Shown here piece after piece: positions 1 to 9,168 of a stretch of DNA of 16,658 nt. The notes beneath the pieces are model-generated. The model was given only the letters and a program-made list of their open reading frames with translations. It made no database searches and was not told the DNA's origin. Each line of letters begins with the position of its first letter. The stretch's first letter is position 1. Both the position numbers and the translations under genes were made by a program. Origin of the DNA: Rodentolepis nana (lineage: Eukaryota > Platyhelminthes > Cestoda > Cyclophyllidea > Hymenolepididae); assembly GCA_900617975.1 (NCBI GenBank), contig UZAE01012498.1, forward strand, positions 22,586 to 39,243, read 5' to 3'.

Positions 1-849
1 AATCTATAGTGGTTGTTGTAGAACATTTCTTTGGATGAAAGCACAATTGCTTATCATCTTTCTATCACACTTTCTGACAAATTGTACGTTGATTGAAATT
101 CCGGTTGTGGGTGGAATATTTTCAACACAAACCGTGTGATATTCGAAGGTGTGACATTTTGTTCTTGTTAGATTTTGTCAAGGTTGTCAATTTTAAAATC
201 AGCAACTTTCCCCGCCTTGTTAATACTTAGCTAATAAAGAGAGTTCAGTTTATTGCCGGAAATATTCTGAAAGTCGACTATTTGTAAATAAGCCAATCAG
301 AGGAAATTTAATAGTTCTCTTCTGAAATTTGGCAGCTTAAAATTGAATTATGAACTTTGTTCTCCAAACCGTTCATTAGTATTAGGAAAATGCTTTAAAT
401 TGTACAATGGTTAATGTTTTTAGGTAATTCAAAGTCAGTAAAACCGCCATGCGTAATTGTACCCAAACTTAGTCATGGCCTACACAATTTAGATTTCTGA
501 ATTCTCCTTATGAGACGGTCAGATATGATTGGATCTGACTCGACCAAAGCAAATTTTCCCTCTTAAGAGTTTTTGGAATGATTTGAAGATCAGTTATGTC
601 TAAAATTTTTCAATATCAGAATTCGTTCCATTTGATAGCCATCAAAAAATTGGTGTTAAATTAGTAGTGTTATTTAAGATAATGAATTTGCTCACATTAA
701 TTAAGTATAAAAGACCACTCACAATGGTAACAACAGTAATGAAAACTGTTATCATTTTTATCTATAAAATGAGCAATTTGAGTGCATCAGACAGACATAA
801 AAAATTAAGATTTTACTTTTTCTTAGATTTTTAAAAGGGGAAGGGGGTT
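1..849. other. Unique AT-rich DNA, no gene seen
   Basis: No open frame of note, no repeat copy and no RNA gene signal recognised. Base composition resembles the other unique stretches. Confidence 0.6.
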
Positions 850-1187
850 GGTTGTGCGATAGACTTACGTCCACGTGGTACACCCTGGCAACATATGCTC
901 ATGCGGCAAAAATGTTTATAAATCGGCAATTGACTTCTGACCTCTAGCTCCCATGTTATGTTATGTTATATTCCACCACTTCCACAGTACTCACTTTACC
1001 TTTTCTCCATCTTTGTGTCTGTTTGTGTCTGTCTCTTTTACATCTGTAAATCACTAATCTGTTCCCTCTCTCGAATTTTTCTAACTATGATGTTCATCCC
1101 CCCTATGAAGCCCGAAGTCAACTAAAGGGTTAATGATAATTATCAAAACGCCTGCCATTTGAAATAAACATAATAGATAAATAAATG
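850..1187 (+). mobile_element. SINE-like retroposon, copy 1 (sense, full length)
   Basis: Full-length member of the family shared with six other places in this window. The head G-G-T-T-G-T-G-C-G-A-T-A-G starts at 850. It is followed by CACGTG (872-877), the pyrimidine-rich middle (about 995-1040), the conserved 3' segment with the stem-loop TGATAATTATCA (1134-1145), the block CGCCTGCCATTTGAAATAAA (from 1149) and an A-rich tail ending near 1187. A small local expansion of the 5-mer ATGTT is visible at about 953-973. The 5' hairpin seen in other copies is damaged here (CATAT/ATGCG instead of CGTAT/ATACG). I find no clear target-site duplication, which suggests an older insertion. The antisense splice donor reads GAC|GTAAGT. 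The element encodes no protein and would depend on the reverse transcriptase of an unseen LINE. Confidence 0.85.
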
Positions 1188-1904
1188 ATTTTATATAAAA
1201 TACATTAAAATCTACCCATCTTAAGTGATATGAACATCAGACTCAACAAGAAATATTTAAATTCAACAAGATTCAATCAAATTTAGCAATGGTATTAAAT
1301 TTTAAAATACACAGTTTAAATTTTTACTCTCTATGTGTAATATTATTTGAACTAAACACTTTTTAACGCCAAATTTTGTCCTATACTTAGATTTTAAGCA
1401 TGTGTTTCCGGGAGAAAAGGATTTGATAAAAACTAAACGACTTCTCAAATGGTGCATATTTTTGAAATTTCTTCTCTCCAATTGTGTTAAAAGATTTTTT
1501 GTGTGAAACGCTTCTTGCCAAGTTTTTTTCGCTTCTCAGTTGTCTATATTTTAGTCAATATCTCTTCTCTCAAACTGGATACCTATTAAAAACTCATTGA
1601 TTAAGTAATCTTCCATGTAATTAAATTATTAACCCATATGTTCTCATAAGATTCTATTAACTTTACGCTACTAATTGAACAACTTTGCTGTCTGCGCTAA
1701 AAGTCAGTCGTTTTCATCTGTTGCTCCCAGACTCACGTATTGAACGTTTAAGGTGATGTCATTTCTCTTGAGGTGGTGAATCGCCATGGACACCTCCGGC
1801 AAAACTATTTGTATTTTTTACAAAATAGCAGCTTTTCACCTTTTTGTTCCTGAGAGCAAAAGATGGCTATAGAAGAATAATTTTACGATTAGACTTTGAT
1901 TGCA

Positions 1905-1917
1905 CTATATATATATA
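1905..1917 (+). repeat. Short AT dinucleotide run
   Basis: About six TA units in otherwise unique DNA. A minor feature. Confidence 0.7.
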
Positions 1918-2035
1918 GACGGAAGCAGGCTGATGGTATGGAGTATAATTATTTGGTCTATGAGTGACTGATACGGAGCTTAATCATTATATTCAATTTC
2001 GGCTATGTTGGTCATGTCGTAACTATTGACGGTCG

Positions 2036-2122
2036 GTGGTCGAGAGGTCACTGCACTCCAGTGCAACCAACATCACATCAACATCATATGAAAATAGAGC
2101 GTACGCCTAAGTTCGCGACCAC
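2036..2122 (+). other. tRNA-like folded segment, possibly a degraded tRNA-derived SINE head
   Basis: GTGGTCG (2036-2042) pairs perfectly with CGACCAC (2116-2122), a 7-bp closing stem as in a tRNA acceptor arm, around an 87-nt segment. Inside is a strong hairpin TGCACT-CC-AGTGCA (2052-2065). TGGTCGAGAGG (2037-2047, across the closing stem) resembles a tRNA A box, and GTTCGCGACC (2111-2120) resembles a B box, with the invariant A lost. The expected T arm cannot be formed, so this is not a functional tRNA gene. It is locally GC-richer than its surroundings. It could be a decayed tRNA or SINE head, or chance. Confidence 0.25.
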
Positions 2123-2206
2123 TAATTTAAATACATAATCCTTTTAAAACTTACAATCTGGAAGATCCTCTGGATCTGATGGGGTGACTATCAAATCTTA
2201 GTTATT

Positions 2207-2220
2207 AATTTAAAGATTGG
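2207..2220 (+). repeat. Target-site duplication of copy 2, left
   Basis: AATTTAAAGATTGG, immediately upstream of the element head and identical over 14 of 14 bases to the sequence directly after the tail at 2545-2558. It shows the element was inserted here rather than duplicated with its surroundings. Confidence 0.92.
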
Positions 2221-2544
2221 GGTTGTGCGATAGACTTACCTCCACGTGGTGCACCCTGGGCAACGTATATTCATACGGCAAAAAAGCCTATTGACTGGCA
2301 GTTGACTTCTCACTTCAAACTACCATCACCCCACTTTATGTCATATTCGACTACTACCACAGTACTCACATCATCTTTTTTCTACCTTTGTGTCTGTCTC
2401 TTTTAGATCTCTGAAACACTGTTCTGTTCCCCCCAACCAACTCGACTTTTTCACTTTGATGTTCCATCCCCTCTGTGAAGCCTGAAGTCAACTATAGAGC
2501 TAATGATAACTGTCAAAACGTCTGCCATTTGATATAAACAAATA
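2221..2544 (+). mobile_element. SINE-like retroposon, copy 2 (sense, full length, with target-site duplication)
   Basis: The best-defined copy. It is bounded exactly by a 14-bp direct repeat (2207-2220 and 2545-2558), so its ends are fixed: it starts G-G-T-T-G-T-G-C-G-A-T-A-G and ends in the A-rich tail AAACAAATAA. It carries CACGTG (2243-2248), a perfect 5' hairpin CGTAT-ATTC-ATACG (2264-2277), internal runs of four to six T, and the 3' stem-loop TGATAACTGTCA (2504-2515), which still pairs through a G-T wobble. The exact duplication marks target-primed insertion. The family itself is not one I recognise by name. Head and tail match the other copies closely; the middle varies most. Confidence 0.92.
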
Positions 2545-2558
2545 AATTTAAAGATTGG
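2545..2558 (+). repeat. Target-site duplication of copy 2, right
   Basis: AATTTAAAGATTGG, an exact repeat of 2207-2220. The first bases blend with the A-rich tail, so the true duplication could be one or two bases shorter. Confidence 0.92.
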
Positions 2559-3441
2559 CTGTCTTTATGCTAGAATTGTGTTAAAATTGTTAATAAAAAG
2601 TGTTGATTTAGTTCTTATGAAAAGCGCATTACTGGAGAGATAAGTTTGTCAAATATTTATGAATCTATTTAGGGATATTTCAGTAGTTACCAATAAATAT
2701 ATCCATTAAGGATAATGTCTTACTAAACGGTGGCAATACAGATGTAAGTTAACTAAAATAAATACACTGTATTATTGACCTGTTTGCATAACTTAACAGG
2801 AATTCATATCAAGACATTTATTATCTTTAAAAAGGTAATTTAAGTGGCATTTCTAAGTGCCCAAATTAATAAAACACAGAATTGCATGTTCATATGCGCC
2901 AGCTGCAATGAAGTCCTAATTAAGGTTTATGCCTTAAGTTATCAATCTTAGTTATTTGAGCTTATATGACCTCGTGCTATTGACATAATGAAGAATAATT
3001 TAGTTAGATAATATCGCAAGAATATTGAATGAAGTGGAAAATAAATGCATGAAAACGAATAACACAAGCATGGATAGGGAAAAGATGTAAAAAGTTATGA
3101 TTAATTAGGCTAGCTACTCGAGACCGTAGGGTTCATTCACATCGACGAGGCTCTTTCACCCAACGAGACATCCAATTTCCTACGTAAAAAAGTTGCGCTT
3201 CTTTAGCAAAATGAGTGGCAGTAAAATTCACTCCCTTATCAGCCTTCCCACTTATTTTATCTTTGTTAAAGTGTCTCCCATTTTGACAGTACAAAAAAAT
3301 TTACTTTATAAATGGCCTTTCAGGAGATACTAAATAAATCCAGGGAAACACGATAATCCGACTCGATAGAGTCTACTAACAACGCCAGGTTTTGTGTTGT
3401 GTCCGTGTTGGTTGGCTATCTGGGTCAAATGCTTCATGTAT
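2559..3441. other. Unique DNA, no gene seen
   Basis: Mostly AT-rich. The part from about 3110 to 3430 is somewhat GC-richer, but no frame in it stays open or resembles a known protein. Copy 3 inserted at its right end, and the GC-richer character resumes on the far side of that copy. Confidence 0.5.
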
Positions 3442-3768
3442 ATTAATTAATTAATTTCAAATGCCAGGCGTTTTGATAGTTATTTTAAGCCCATTAGCTG
3501 ACTTCGTACTCTATAGAGGGGAGGAATATCAAATTCACGTAAAGTCGAGAGGGGGAACTGAGGAGTGATTCACAGATGGAAAAGAGACAGAGAGACACAA
3601 AGGCAGAGTAAAGGTAAGATGAGTACTGTGAAAGTAATGGAATATGGCATACAGTGGGGTCATGGTAGTTTGAAGTGAGAAGTTAACTGGCGGTTTATAG
3701 ACTTTTTTGCCGTATGAGTATACGTTGCCCTGGGTGCATCACATGGAGGTAAATCTATCGCACACCCC
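3442..3768 (-). mobile_element. SINE-like retroposon, copy 3 (antisense, full length)
   Basis: Lies in reverse: the tail complement is at the left (TTAA-type repeats, 3442-3456) and the head complement at the right (C-T-A-T-C-G-C-A-C-A-C-C-C-C ending 3768). The perfect hairpin near the head is kept (about 3713-3726, CGTAT-GAGT-ATACG). The 3' stem-loop is broken (TGATAGTTATTT from 3474). On the plus strand, a splice-acceptor-like CCAG ends at 3467 and a donor-like GAG|GTAAAT sits at 3746-3754; the donor has a G-to-A change against the best copies. The plus-strand frame starting at 3461 stops after about 35 codons. No target-site duplication is evident. Confidence 0.87.
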
Positions 3769-3882
3769 TTGTCCGGATTATCAATTCCCACAGTATGACC
3801 CTAGTCGCCATGGTCATCTTAAACAGCCAGCGCACATCGATTTCGACAGCTGGACAGTTTATTGGGAGAAACGCTCAATAGT

Positions 3883-3915
3883 GGGGAGGTGGGGGAAGGG
3901 GGGGGGGGGGGGAGG
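3883..3915 (+). repeat. Long G run, candidate G-quadruplex
   Basis: GGGG-AGGT-GGGGG-AA followed by 15 consecutive G (3898-3912) and AGGAGG. It has enough closely spaced G tracts to fold as a G-quadruplex on the plus strand. It sits about 115 bp to the right of copy 3, at the end of a somewhat GC-richer stretch (3770-3915). The open frame at 3707-3922 ends in this run and starts inside copy 3; I do not consider it coding. Confidence 0.6.
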
Positions 3916-6900
3916 AGCCTGATAGTCATCCTTAATTGAAGAGTACAGCAATTTTTGTTCATTTAACAACCATTGCATATCCATTATTATAATACTTTAT
4001 CGACAGGAATTTAAATACACGTCACCTTTCAATTTATGAATGCAGAATAACCCAATGCAAGACACTTGATGTTGAATTAAAAGGAAATGATTTTCTAACT
4101 TGGCTTCAAATCGGAAGTACCCTTTCCAAATATCTCAAGTTAGAAAGTAGAATAAGGAACTAACCGCTATCAAGATTCATTTTCCTGGATCGTTGTTTTC
4201 AAAACTGGGAGAGCTCAATAGCACATTACCTTCGTACTTAAAGCCCACTCATTTGCCATATTCTCTGCCTACTCTTTGCTCTGACATTCTATTTATTAAT
4301 TTTATGCGTACAACCATAGCGGTTATCAGATAGTGAGGAGAGAAAATGCCAACCTATAAAACTGCGGGATGTATCTTCACCCCTTTTTCATGATGTGTGA
4401 TTTGAAGTCTTTTCTGACTTCGCGATCAGCTCTTGGTTAGCCGATGCCAACAAAAGTTAGCACTTGAATTGTGCAATTCAAGAAGAGCGTTTAGGCTGCT
4501 TAAGCTGCTATTTACAGTTTCAAAACCGGTTAAAATTTTTCCAACTTATCACAGCTCACTGTAGGTGTTCGGGATGGAATTATTTGTTTTTTTTAGTCTC
4601 ACTCTTTCTTAAAGCATCTGTTGTCTTCATTCAACTCTTGGGGTTCTTGCTTGGAAAATATGATTTTGACAGGAGGTTATTTGTAGAAACTTTACATTTT
4701 CTAAGAGTTTTTTCACCCATTTGGGGTGCATTTTCTTTCCGTTTTTTATAATGCAGAACAGTTTTGTCTTCGTAAAAATTATGATTATCCGTAGTTGTAC
4801 ATGTTTAACTATGGTATATTGTTATAGAAGTCCGTTTTATTAAGCCATTTTTGAATATGCATCAAACAAATGTCAATAAAATGAGAATTTAAAGGCATTA
4901 TTCGCGTGAATTCCACCGACTGCTAATACCTCAGGAACTTAAGTAAGTATATATTTCTGCTATTTAAAAATAATCTCTTAGTCCTAAAACGCCTACACTT
5001 CGGGTATTTACACACACAACACTGTATCTACCCCAGCCTTACTTAAAGTAAGATGAATTGCATGCAAAGGCAGTAAGCTATTATTCTAAATTGTAAAATT
5101 TAATGGATACATACGAATTTTTATGAGCTCAAATGTGAGAGAGGTATTTAAGCATCATGGAAGACGTAGAGGCTGAGATTTTGGACAAATTAACAATTTT
5201 GGCACATGAAACTTTCATTGTATGTAGGGTATTCTGGATAAGTTTGACAGTCTCATCAAGGGTGAAGTGTAAAAGGTTTAATAGACAAGAATATTATTCC
5301 GTTTTGAAGAAGTCTTACTCATTTCAGCCTCACTCCGCTGCAGTATCTGGAACAAATTGATTTAACGCATGAATTCGATGGCATCTCTGCAGCTGTATTC
5401 CTTCTGTCTGACCTATATAGTGCTGACATGACTATTTGTTTTCATCATCATGGCTACCGTTGCATATATTGGATTAAAATTTGACAGGCGGAGGAGATTT
5501 TGGAGACCCAAGCCACATTAGGGCTGATGTCGTGTTAACCACTGGCTGTCAATCAATTTCCATTTTTTCCTGAGTTGTAGAAATGTTCAAAACATGATGC
5601 CTCGCTTCTCAGGGTCTATGTTTAGTGACGCCTGTAGGCAACTGAATTTAACCTAAACTCTTCTTGAAATAAATGATAAAGTGGGTATCACAATTCCTTT
5701 CAGAGGAGAGGCACACGCACACAAATTTAGTCAGAATGACTTGAGGAGGACTCTTTTAACTCTCTGCAAGGCACCCATCTGTCACTCTTCTTATTAGGCT
5801 TTTGATCTAGTGAAGATGTTCTTTGGAATGCCGACTCCTACGATGCAAGGGTCTTATTTAATTTCCGCCCTTTTGGTGAGGGCTGAAAAATTTGACTTCT
5901 CTGTGGAGAAACAACCCAAATTCGGATATTGAATGCTTTCCACAACTTTTCTTTGAGCAGCGTTTTTGAGGAAGTCAAGTGTTTGAGTGTGATCAGCATT
6001 GTAATTCTCCAGATCGTGTTTGAATCATTTTGCAGTGTTGAAGGAATATGATGCAGTGACCATAAACACTATCTTATGATTCCCAGCACAAACCATCATG
6101 GAAAATGAAAGGCAACTTAGCAGAACTTATCCCCAGAATTTACCAAGAAATGAATATGTTTAAAAAGGTTAAAATTTCAATAAACCTGGAGGCATTTTAA
6201 AAATTCTATTCTAATCATTTTCACTGCGGTTGCTTATACTTTATTATCTACATGTGCTTTTCACATGCGCTTGAAAACTACATACCAAAGCGAATTTGTG
6301 GGAAGAATCAGTTACTGCGGTAGAATACTTCGAAATGTGCGTATCGTCTCTCACTGTTAATTGAGATGTCCTCAATATTAAGCTGCTAATCTAATAGTCC
6401 CGAATTGATAAAGCCTAATGCCAATGCCACTAACTTGCCAAGCAACGCACCCAAAGTTAGAAGGCGGATTCGTGATGGTAAAACAAGAAGAGAAATTGTT
6501 CTTAAAGAGTTGCAAGCAGCAAAATTCTAATAAGTTGCAGACGTAGACTGAGTTCAACTGATGACATCGAAGGAGGGAGGGAATTTGTTGATTAAAAGAC
6601 CCACCGCCAATTATAGTGATGAGAATGGTGATTGCCTAATCATCTACCTTTAAACCATGCCCTAATCCCTGACGTATGATATTTCGCCTAAATACATACA
6701 CCGCATAGGTTTTGTCGTTATTTAATTAATTTATTATAAAATTCATTCCCTTTAGAGGAAATGGTGAGTTGAAGTTGATTTTGAACAAGATCACTACAGT
6801 CAGAGAAGAAAGCCACAATGAATCGATTTTACTCATTACAAATATCCCCTAATACTGTCCAATGAAGAAATGACCAAACAACCATGGAAAGGAAGGAGTG

Positions 6901-7399
6901 GAATTGGAAAAAGCCTCGAAGGCTCAAATGATCCCATTTGTAATTAAATTTGCTAGCACCCAAGTCCACGGGAAGTAAACTATAAAAAAAACGAGAAAAG
7001 AAAGAACCTAAATCATGGAGCCTAAAATTCACAAAGTGATTACTTAAAGTTATTTAGGCCAAACAATTTGAAAAAAACACTGGGATGGGTAGTTGAAATA
7101 ATGTTAGTAAATTAGCGTTCCCTGAAGATGAAAGATTGAAAAAATCTTGTCTTTAGAAAAGAATTTAATTATTTCTTAACTTTGTGTTCAATTTGCAAAA
7201 AAAACAATAAGGCAAAATTAAAGTAACAGTGGGTTTGTGGGTGGAATTCCAATCAAATTAAGTGATCAAGTATGTTTGAAGTAGCTTCAAGTGGTTTCTT
7301 CATACTTCAGCTACTTTGGCGTTATGTTAAGTGAATTGCTGCTGAATATTCCCAATACTAATGGCATATGGAGTTATAAGTTCTAGAAGAGTAATGCTT
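3916..7399. other. Unique DNA, no supported gene
   Basis: A 3.5-kb stretch without element copies. The longest frames are 4464-4751 (starts at TTG, hydrophobic, no family), 5157-5360 (67 codons from an ATG in fair context) and 6829-7032 on the minus strand; none shows a domain. The part from about 5460 to 6190 is a little GC-richer and could hold a decayed repeat or a short untranslated exon. I cannot identify either. Confidence 0.5.
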
Positions 7400-7413
7400 T
7401 CAGAGTCTAAGGT
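7400..7413 (+). repeat. Target-site duplication of copy 4, left
   Basis: TCAGAGTCTAAGGT, identical over 14 bases to 7744-7757. The next base differs on the two sides (T against A), so the duplication ends here. Confidence 0.92.
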
Positions 7414-7743
7414 TTATTTATTTATATTAAATGGCAGGTGTTTTGATAGTTATCGTTAGCCTTTTAGTTGACTTCGGGTTTCACAGAAGGGAGCAGGAAC
7501 AACAAAGTCACATAAAGTCGAAAGGAGGGAGGGACGGAAGAGAGTTTCAAAGATGTAAAAGAGACAGGCACAAAGGTAGAGAAAAAGGTGAGGTGAATAA
7601 TGGGGAAGTGGTGGAATATGACATACAGCGGGGGGATGGTAGTTTAAAGTCAGAAATCAACCGCCAGTTAATAGAATTTTTTTGCCGTATGAGTATACGT
7701 TGTCCAGGGTGTACCACATGGAGGTAAGTCTATCGCACACCCC
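7414..7743 (-). mobile_element. SINE-like retroposon, copy 4 (antisense, full length, with target-site duplication)
   Basis: Reverse-oriented full-length copy with ends fixed by the 14-bp duplication at 7400-7413 and 7744-7757. The tail complement is a run of TTTA units (7414-7425), followed by the conserved 3' block (7428-7475), the purine-rich complement of the middle, the head hairpin (CGTAT-GAGT-ATACG, about 7686-7699) and the head complement ending C-G-C-A-C-A-C-C-C. The antisense splice-like signals are the best here: acceptor GGCAG ending 7437 and donor GAG|GTAAGT at 7721-7729. The plus-strand frame between them is fully open (7431-7727). Confidence 0.92.
7438..7723 (+). other. Exon-like cassette on the antisense strand of copy 4 (inferred)
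   Basis: What is seen: a T-rich tract (TTTATTTATTTATATT, 7413-7428) followed by AAATGGCAG ending 7437, which resembles a 3' splice site, and GAG|GTAAGT with its cut at 7723/7724, which matches the metazoan 5' splice consensus. The 286-nt interval between them has one uninterrupted frame, in phase with the ATG at 7431, which only meets a stop (TAA) inside the donor. The frame encodes a basic, unremarkable peptide (98 residues from the ATG) of no known family. Whether any cell splices it is inference. It could matter if this window lies in an intron of a plus-strand gene. The same arrangement is known for antisense Alu elements in primates. Confidence 0.35.
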
Positions 7744-7757
7744 TCAGAGTCTAAGGT
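7744..7757 (+). repeat. Target-site duplication of copy 4, right
   Basis: TCAGAGTCTAAGGT, an exact repeat of 7400-7413, directly after the complement of the element's 5' end. Confidence 0.92.
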
Positions 7758-8840
7758 ATAGTATGACAAGCTAAGTATTTTTTGGAGAGAAAACGAAGGC
7801 CCATAGTATTCAGCCACTAATCGTGGGTTCTTTAGTGTAAAAAGCCCTACATCATAGATTCATAAATCCTCTGATCCAAAACATCAAGAAATCAGTTGAT
7901 CAGACCGCAAGTAAGTTCTTATAAGTTGGAGAGTATAGAAAGGAACTGCCTTTAATATGTTCTTTTACCGAAGCAAAGAACGTTTAGTCGACCTTGGACG
8001 AGGCCAGCTAATGAATCCTCAATTTCTGAAGAATAAGTTACAGAAAGAGATAATAGATAATGAAGGCCTGTGGGTAATGAATGAGGTCGCTGTCCGATTA
8101 GACCAATAACAAATACTAATTTCAATTTATTGATCAAGAGAATTCGTAAAAACTCTTAAGTTGAAATTTAGTTAACGTTTGTAAACAAATTTTTAAAAAT
8201 TTATTTATCCTGTAGTTACATTGCGGTGCCAAGCCGTATATTACGATATAAATTGAAATTCTCGTTGGTTTAGAGTTCATATTAAAGCATGCCTATCGTC
8301 ATGGTCTTGACCATCCCACCAGACTTTGTTTACTTACAAAGATTACATCTATGAAGACTCAATTTCAGGAAGTAGGGGAATCGCATTCGAGTTTCTATAG
8401 AAAGAAGTTGTACCTTAAAATTTAATGAATTTTGTTCACTGATGTTTAAACTGTCTCACACTTCTCTGGTAATTGTGACTTGAACTTGATCAGTCTGTAT
8501 TAATTTGTATCTAAATTTATTTTAACCTCAAAAATTATTATCGATATATACATATATATATATTTATTATTATTTATATATATATATATATATATATAGT
8601 GGTAAAGTAAAACTTAACAAATTATTGGCAACTAGAAGTGTGGCCAATTGTCCTCAGACGTTTCCAAATTATAGACCTCTCTAGATGCGCGCAATCAAAA
8701 AATCAAATCTGACTGACACAAAGCTACGATAGTTAAGCAGATATTTTTATTCAACTCAAGTCTGCAATCTAGTGTCACTTCATGAAATTGGTGAAGAGCT
8801 AAACATAACCGATTGGAGTGCAATACAATCCCATTGTCAC
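7758..8840. other. Unique AT-rich DNA, no gene seen
   Basis: Contains the AT microsatellite (8543-8598) and a small hairpin ATGGTC-TT-GACCAT near 8300. The minus-strand frame 7952-8137 (61 codons) has no recognisable feature. Confidence 0.55.
8543..8598 (+). repeat. AT-rich dinucleotide microsatellite
   Basis: Interrupted (AT)n: GATATATACATATATATATA, then a TTTATTATTATTTA interruption, then about 25 bases of pure alternating TA. Expected to be length-polymorphic and hard to assemble exactly. Confidence 0.9.
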
Positions 8841-9168
8841 GGGGCGTGCGATAGACCTACCTCCACTTGGAACACCTTGGGTAACTCATACTCATACGCA
8901 AAAGTCTATAAACCGACAGTCGACATCTCACTTCAAACTACCATGACCTCACTGTATGTCATATTCCATTACTTTCACAGTACTCATCTTACATTTTCTC
9001 TGCCTTTGTGTCTCTCTGTCTCTTTTCCATCTGTGAATCGCTCTTCAGTTCCCCCTCTCGATTTTACGTGACTTTGATATTCCCCCCCCCCCTCTCTGAA
9101 GCCTAAAGTCAGCTAAAGGGCTAATGATAACGATCAAAACGCCTGCCATTCGTAGTAAATAAATATAA
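8841..9168 (+). mobile_element. SINE-like retroposon, copy 5 (sense, full length)
   Basis: Head G-G-G-G-C-G-T-G-C-G-A-T-A-G at 8841, pyrimidine-rich middle at about 8990-9030, an expanded run of 11 C (9082-9092), the 3' stem-loop TGATAACGATCA (9125-9136) and a tail AAATAAATATAA ending near 9168. The head has drifted: CACTTG replaces CACGTG, the 5' hairpin is lost, and the antisense donor reads GAG|GTAGGT. No target-site duplication is visible, so it is likely an older insertion. The open frame running through its left part (8772-9071) crosses the unique DNA/element junction and has no coding merit. Confidence 0.87.

Larger units (their letters stand above)
1188..2206. other. Unique AT-rich DNA, no gene seen
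   Basis: Between copies 1 and 2. It holds the short AT run and the tRNA-like segment at 2036-2122, plus a small inverted repeat GAGGTG/CACCTC near 1770-1796 that is unlikely to mean anything. No exon recognised. Confidence 0.55.

Noticed and set aside
3352..3782. 9-bp inverted repeat GATAATCCG / CGGATTATC flanking copy 3
   Set aside because: It is inverted, not direct, and does not abut the element on the left. A 9-bp match is expected by chance in a window of this size.
3707..3922. 71-codon frame
   Set aside because: It starts inside copy 3 and ends in the G run, so it is a chimera of an element and unique DNA.
4350..4385. TATA-like CCTATAAAAC that could be a promoter
   Set aside because: TATA-like words are frequent in AT-rich DNA and no gene follows.
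4464..4751. 95-codon hydrophobic open frame
   Set aside because: It begins at TTG, not ATG, shows no domain, and its hydrophobicity follows from T-rich DNA. It fits chance.
5157..5360. 67-codon frame starting MEDVEAEILDKL
   Set aside because: The start context is fair and a GTATGT donor-like site lies about 20 codons in, so a small first exon is conceivable. There is no family resemblance or supporting context, so I do not call it.
6390..6530. 46-codon frame ending in a basic helix-like stretch (KVRRRIRDGKTRREIVLKEL)
   Set aside because: It loosely recalls a DNA-binding helix of transposases, but the length is well within chance and nothing else of a transposon is nearby.
7715..7743. Spliced-leader RNA gene, suggested by the GAG|GTAAGT donor
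   Set aside because: The donor lies within a retroposed element of about 330 bp with target-site duplications; the length and arrangement do not fit a spliced-leader gene.
8772..9071. 99-codon frame
   Set aside because: It crosses from unique DNA into copy 5 and has no coding features.
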